Below, piece by piece: positions 61,501 to 64,000 of a stretch of DNA of 64,000 nucleotides (within the stretch, counting starts at the first letter, position 1; the number at the start of each line of letters is the position of its first letter). The notes under the pieces were generated by a model. It was not told where the DNA came from. It was given only the letters and a program-made list of their open reading frames with translations, and did not search any database. The stretch lies in assembly GCF_002811245.1 (NCBI RefSeq), contig NZ_NIVQ01000015.1, positions 25,451-89,450 on the forward strand, written 5' to 3'. A program made the position numbers and the translations under genes. The DNA comes from Vibrio salilacus (GTDB lineage Bacteria; Pseudomonadota; Gammaproteobacteria; Enterobacterales; Vibrionaceae).

Positions 61501-61690
61501 AAAATTAACGGGGTCAGGTCTTGCCTTTTGCCCTTTGGGTTTGTTGGCGGGTGGTTTAATTTAGGTATTTGGTGTGGTTTTTTCAGGGAGAGTAAATGAG
61601 CCGATGATTAAGGGGCGAATTGGCTAATCCGTTATATCACGTGATTCACGGGGCAACTGCATTGTGTCAAAACGCAAGACCTGACCCCGT
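61501..61690. repeat. Short element bounded by inverted GGGGTCAGGTCTTG repeats
   Basis: ACGGGGTCAGGTCTTGC at 61508-61524 recurs as an exact inverted copy at 61674-61690; the match continues to 23 bp with one mismatch. A 30-bp stretch that includes the left copy (61501-61530) is repeated exactly at 63834-63863. The GGGGTCAGGTCTTG motif is one I associate with RAYT/IS200-like transposase neighbourhoods in Vibrio and Shewanella. The 140 bp between the arms hold no open frame of note, so it may be a non-autonomous element. Confidence 0.6.
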
Positions 61691-62077
61691 AGTTTCATTG
61701 ATCTTCTCTCACACACTGATTATTCGTTACTTGATAAAGTCATGAAAGTATTGGGAAATAGTGCTGAAGGATTGGATTTATTTGTCGAGCGAGTTCAAGA
61801 AAGAACTGTCAATATTCAGGCTGAATATTCACTCAAAGAGCAAAAAGACGCGATAATTTTGGCAATCAAAGCTGAACTAAAAATCGAAGAAGTGAAGCAA
61901 GAGAAAGACAAGGCAGAGATCACTCCCTTGGCCCAGTTCGACAGCAAAGGTATGTTTGCTCGCAAGCGAGTAAAAGGCCGTAATTTCTCGTACGAGTTTG
62001 GGCGCCTGTCGAAAGAGTTACAGAAAGAGTTAGATGAGGCAATAACGGGCGTGCTAGCCAAACAAAACATCGAGTAA
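61685..62077 (+). pseudogene. C-terminal fragment of a ParB partition protein
   Basis: An open frame from just after a TGA at 61682-61684 runs to the stop at 62077; an internal ATG at 61742 would give 111 residues. It reads DYSLLDKVMKVL, then a helical, charged stretch and AQFDSKGMFARKRVKGRNF plus SYEFGRLSKELQKELDEAI. This fits the C terminus of plasmid and chromosome-II type ParB proteins (the ARKRVKGR...FSYEFGRL core). The ParB nuclease-like domain and the HTH that should precede it are absent, replaced by the inverted-repeat element. A non-functional stump is likely. Confidence 0.65.
61808..61828 (+). repeat. 21-bp direct repeat, left copy, inside the parB stump
   Basis: Identical, in the same orientation, to 63808-63828, exactly 2000 bp away. 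The core is TCAATATTCAGGCTGAAT. Together the copies bracket the toxin-immunity pair. Confidence 0.85.
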
Positions 62078-62081
62078 GACT

Positions 62082-62102
62082 AAGCCAGCGAAATGCTGGC
62101 TT
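62082..62102. terminator. Hairpin after the parB stump
   Basis: AAGCCAGC (62082-62089) pairs with GCTGGCTT (62095-62102). No T run follows on either strand, but the position just after the stop suggests it was the parB terminator. The rest of 62103-62289 shows no gene. Confidence 0.45.
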
Positions 62103-62289
62103 CTACTATCACACTTCTACCATCCGCTGTAGTGACTCATAACTGGACAAATATCATTTTCGTAAAATTGAACATTAGCAATTAATGAGTAACTTCGAGT
62201 ATTGAAAAACGGTTTTGGGAGAGTTAACGCAGCACGACGTGTACATACGCTTACAGGGTGTTGCTTACGCCAAGAGCGTGAAAGACAAT

Positions 62290-62760
62290 TTAATCACACA
62301 AGCTAGGGTCTAAAACATAGGTCCGACTTGAGTATTTTAGAGTGAGTTGCTTTTCAGAGAAGCATTCTATATAACCATGCTCAATGATCCCACTTTTGAT
62401 TGTACCATCCAACCAAAACGCATAGCTTAAAGTGCCGAAGAAAATTATGCCTGTGATCAGCCGACCAAGAGGAGTTGAAAAACAGCCTTTGATTAAGGCT
62501 TCACTAAATGGGTGAACCAAAAAAATAGGAAGTATGACCGCAAAACCAAATATAAGAAAACCAAGAAAAGGAGCAATGTTGTTCATCATGCTATCTACCT
62601 TGATTTTAGGAAGCGAACCTAGTAGATGAGTCAATGTTAAGATTTCATTGATTTGCTCGTAGCTCAACCAGCACATAACAATCATTACAGGCCACGCTAT
62701 AAGAACTTTTAGCCAGCGGCGTAACTTCAATCTTCGATTGAAGTTTGCATTAGAAACCAT
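62290..62760 (-). CDS. Putative membrane immunity protein (DUF1240-like)
   Basis: 156 residues with a basic N terminus and three hydrophobic segments (about 17-36, 58-82 and 94-113), followed by a short tail with two cysteines: YIECFSEKQLTLKY and YVLDPSLCD. The topology and the paired C-terminal Cys resemble the DUF1240 proteins of Photorhabdus and relatives as I remember them. Its ATG overlaps the end of the upstream gene by 11 nt, the arrangement usual for effector-immunity pairs. A membrane immunity protein against a pore-forming toxin is inferred; no homologue was checked. Confidence 0.65.
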   Translation of the reverse strand: MVSNANFNRRLKLRRWLKVLIAWPVMIVMCWLSYEQINEILTLTHLLGSLPKIKVDSMMNNIAPFLGFLIFGFAVILPIFLVHPFSEALIKGCFSTPLGRLITGIIFFGTLSYAFWLDGTIKSGIIEHGYIECFSEKQLTLKYSSRTYVLDPSLCD

Positions 62761-63694
62761 CGATAAGTTCCTCTACTTGTCTTTTCATTGGCTCAGTAAA
62801 TTCATATTGTTCATCCAATTTAGATATTTCGTTACCAATCAAAAAGGCACTAATTGCAAAAACTCCAAGCGTTACTGCTGCTGGGATAACAAATGCCGTA
62901 CTAAAAATAGTCGCACCAAGGAGTGTTGCTCCCTGAGCCAAAACTCCAGCGGCAACGCCTTTCGTAACATCCGCAGTAAACTGACCGACTACTTCACCCA
63001 ATGTTTTTTCATCATGTAACACGTAATCCACAGCATTTACCGCCCCACTAAAAACCAATTCAACGTAAATATTACCTTTCAAAAAGCTAATATTTCCTTG
63101 AGCCGTATTCAGGGCGTAGCCCATCTTGAGCATCTGGGGAGTTGCTTCTTTCCAACGAACGCCGAGATCCAAATATCGAGGCTTATAGTCTTCGACCACA
63201 ATATTCGTCACACCGTTTATGTTGACCGCTTTGGCTGTAGCGCCCAATCCTCCCAGTTCTTTAGCCACTTCATAAGCGCCTTTAAGGCCAGAAGCCACCC
63301 CTGTATAATCCTTACCCGTAGAAAGCTGTCCATGCGTATCTTTTTGAAATAAATCAAGATATTCATTAGCTTCAGCTATGGTGAGTACGGCAATGCTAAT
63401 ATTGTTTTGCTGAGACAGATCCCATTGATATTTTTTAGTCAGCTTTTGTAAGTCTTTGTTCCACTCTTTTTCTGTGAGTTGATACGCTGAATTAGCCGCA
63501 CGTCTATTCGCTAAGGTTTCAGCTCTTTGTTCTGCATATCGTTCTTCATTTGCTTGTACATAAGCCCAAGTTTTTTCGGATTGGGTTACTTGTTCTGCGC
63601 GCTGTTTGGCTATACGTTCCTTCATTGATAAAGGAGCTGGTTTTTGCGGAGGGGGAGTATCGCCTTCTAACCAACGGGTGTTATCTCTAATCAT
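62750..63694 (-). CDS. Putative pore-forming antibacterial effector
   Basis: 314 residues. The N-terminal half (1 to about 100) is hydrophilic and helical, with a PPPQKPAP stretch at 14-21 and charged repeats. The middle has GVASGLKGAYEVAKELGGLG and KPRYLDLGVRWKEATP. The C-terminal part has AVDYVLHDEKTLGEVVGQF followed by two hydrophobic stretches across residues 245-288. The order 'NDE-TL...G...TDV.K' plus a membrane hairpin recalls C-terminal toxin domains found on Rhs/PAAR/VgrG-linked type VI effectors, which insert in the inner membrane. No signal peptide. No secretion genes lie in the window. AAGAGGA lies about 11 bases before the ATG. Function is inferred from topology and from the overlapping downstream gene. 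Confidence 0.6.
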   Translation of the reverse strand: MIRDNTRWLEGDTPPPQKPAPLSMKERIAKQRAEQVTQSEKTWAYVQANEERYAEQRAETLANRRAANSAYQLTEKEWNKDLQKLTKKYQWDLSQQNNISIAVLTIAEANEYLDLFQKDTHGQLSTGKDYTGVASGLKGAYEVAKELGGLGATAKAVNINGVTNIVVEDYKPRYLDLGVRWKEATPQMLKMGYALNTAQGNISFLKGNIYVELVFSGAVNAVDYVLHDEKTLGEVVGQFTADVTKGVAAGVLAQGATLLGATIFSTAFVIPAAVTLGVFAISAFLIGNEISKLDEQYEFTEPMKRQVEELIDGF

Positions 63695-63807
63695 GTAATA
63701 TATTCCTCTTAATAGCGCATATACTACATGACTCTGTTACGGGGCAAAAACTTGCTCGAATCCAGCCAGTTAGAGATGAGACTTACTCCCACGATCTCTA
63801 GAAATTT

Positions 63808-63828
63808 TGTCAATATTCAGGCTGAATA
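63808..63828 (+). repeat. 21-bp direct repeat, right copy
   Basis: Exact copy of 61808-61828, here outside any gene and six bases before the second 30-bp repeat copy at 63834-63863. Confidence 0.85.
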
Positions 63829-63833
63829 AAAAG

Positions 63834-63863
63834 AAAATTAACGGGGTCAGGTCTTGCCTTTTG
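63834..63863 (+). repeat. Second copy of the GGGGTCAGGTCTTG repeat
   Basis: Thirty bases identical to 61501-61530, same orientation. Its inverted partner, if there is one, would lie outside the window or be absent. Confidence 0.8.
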
Positions 63864-63886
63864 TCCCAGGGCGACCGCATGAGTGT

Positions 63887-64000
63887 CTATATTTTCACCA
63901 CATGACTAAAACTAGCGCTTAATACGGCCTCTAGCATGGTTGTGTTCATCATGCATCGCTTTTGTTTACCGACAATGCTTAGCTTAGTTGGCTCTGCTCG
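63887..64000 (-). CDS. Unidentified frame cut by the right edge
   Basis: On the minus strand a frame is open from the window edge to a TAG at 63887-63889, giving 37 residues that start RAEPTKLSIVGKQKR and end HVVKI. It is basic and could be the C terminus of a transposase or any other protein; it may also be chance. The family is not recognised. It lies directly beyond the GGGGTCAGG repeat, whose partner genes are often transposases. Confidence 0.25.
   Translation of the reverse strand, partial: RAEPTKLSIVGKQKRCMMNTTMLEAVLSASFSHVVKI

Noticed and set aside
62103..62289. attC (integron cassette) site next to the toxin module
   Set aside because: GTTAAC-like and inverted stretches occur, but no paired GTTRRRY/RYYYAAC ends with a VCR-type body could be found.

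Overview
The window reads as chromosomal DNA of a Vibrio (Gammaproteobacteria). The evidence is the gene content and order: ppc, divergent argE and argCBGH, a fused argininosuccinate lyase/N-acetylglutamate synthase, hybrid Prx5-glutaredoxin next to oxyR, mrcA divergent from pilMNOPQ, aroKB-damX-dam-rpe-gph-trpS, a CrbS/CrbR acetate-switch locus, and a large secreted nuclease with a GlyGly-CTERM tail. No rRNA, tRNA or CRISPR array was seen. The left edge cuts ppc; the right edge cuts a short unidentified frame.

Layout. 1-8.7 kb: arginine biosynthesis. 8.9-11.4 kb: small conserved genes and peroxide defence (prx/oxyR with a predicted OxyR site). 11.4-24.7 kb: cell-wall PBP1A, type IV pilus assembly and secretin genes, aromatic synthesis, division/methylation and housekeeping genes. 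24.7-29.6 kb: a palindromic intergenic repeat, YjaG, a 2-hydroxyacid dehydrogenase, a decayed IS630-type transposase, then accC-accB-aroQ. 29.9-43.7 kb: an acetate-use locus (acs, DnaQ-like exonuclease, cNMP/CBS/DUF294 protein, MFS transporter, CrbS sensor, ActP with its DUF4212 partner, MarC protein, CrbR). 44-57.6 kb: dsbD, a second-type argR, pyrBI with a complete leader-peptide attenuator, an arginine deiminase cluster (argF, arcC, arcA, YfcC-type transporter), then dcuB-like and aspA. 57.9-61.4 kb: fxsA and the nuclease.

61.4-64 kb is the accessory part: an inverted-repeat element, the C-terminal stump of a plasmid/chromosome-II type parB, and a two-gene module on the minus strand that looks like a membrane-acting toxin with its overlapping immunity gene. 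The toxin-immunity pair lies between two copies of a 21-bp sequence, one of which is inside the parB stump. This is the most novel-looking stretch.

How the parts work together. The arginine genes at the left make arginine from glutamate, with ArgR boxes in front of argC and argH. The block at 46-54 kb can break arginine down to ornithine, ammonia, CO2 and ATP, has its own divergent ArgR, and carries an exact FNR consensus upstream of the transporter, which suggests anaerobic induction. Carbamoyl phosphate links this block to pyrBI, whose promoter and leader show the marks of UTP-sensing control. All function calls rest on reading the translated sequences from memory of the families; no database search was run.
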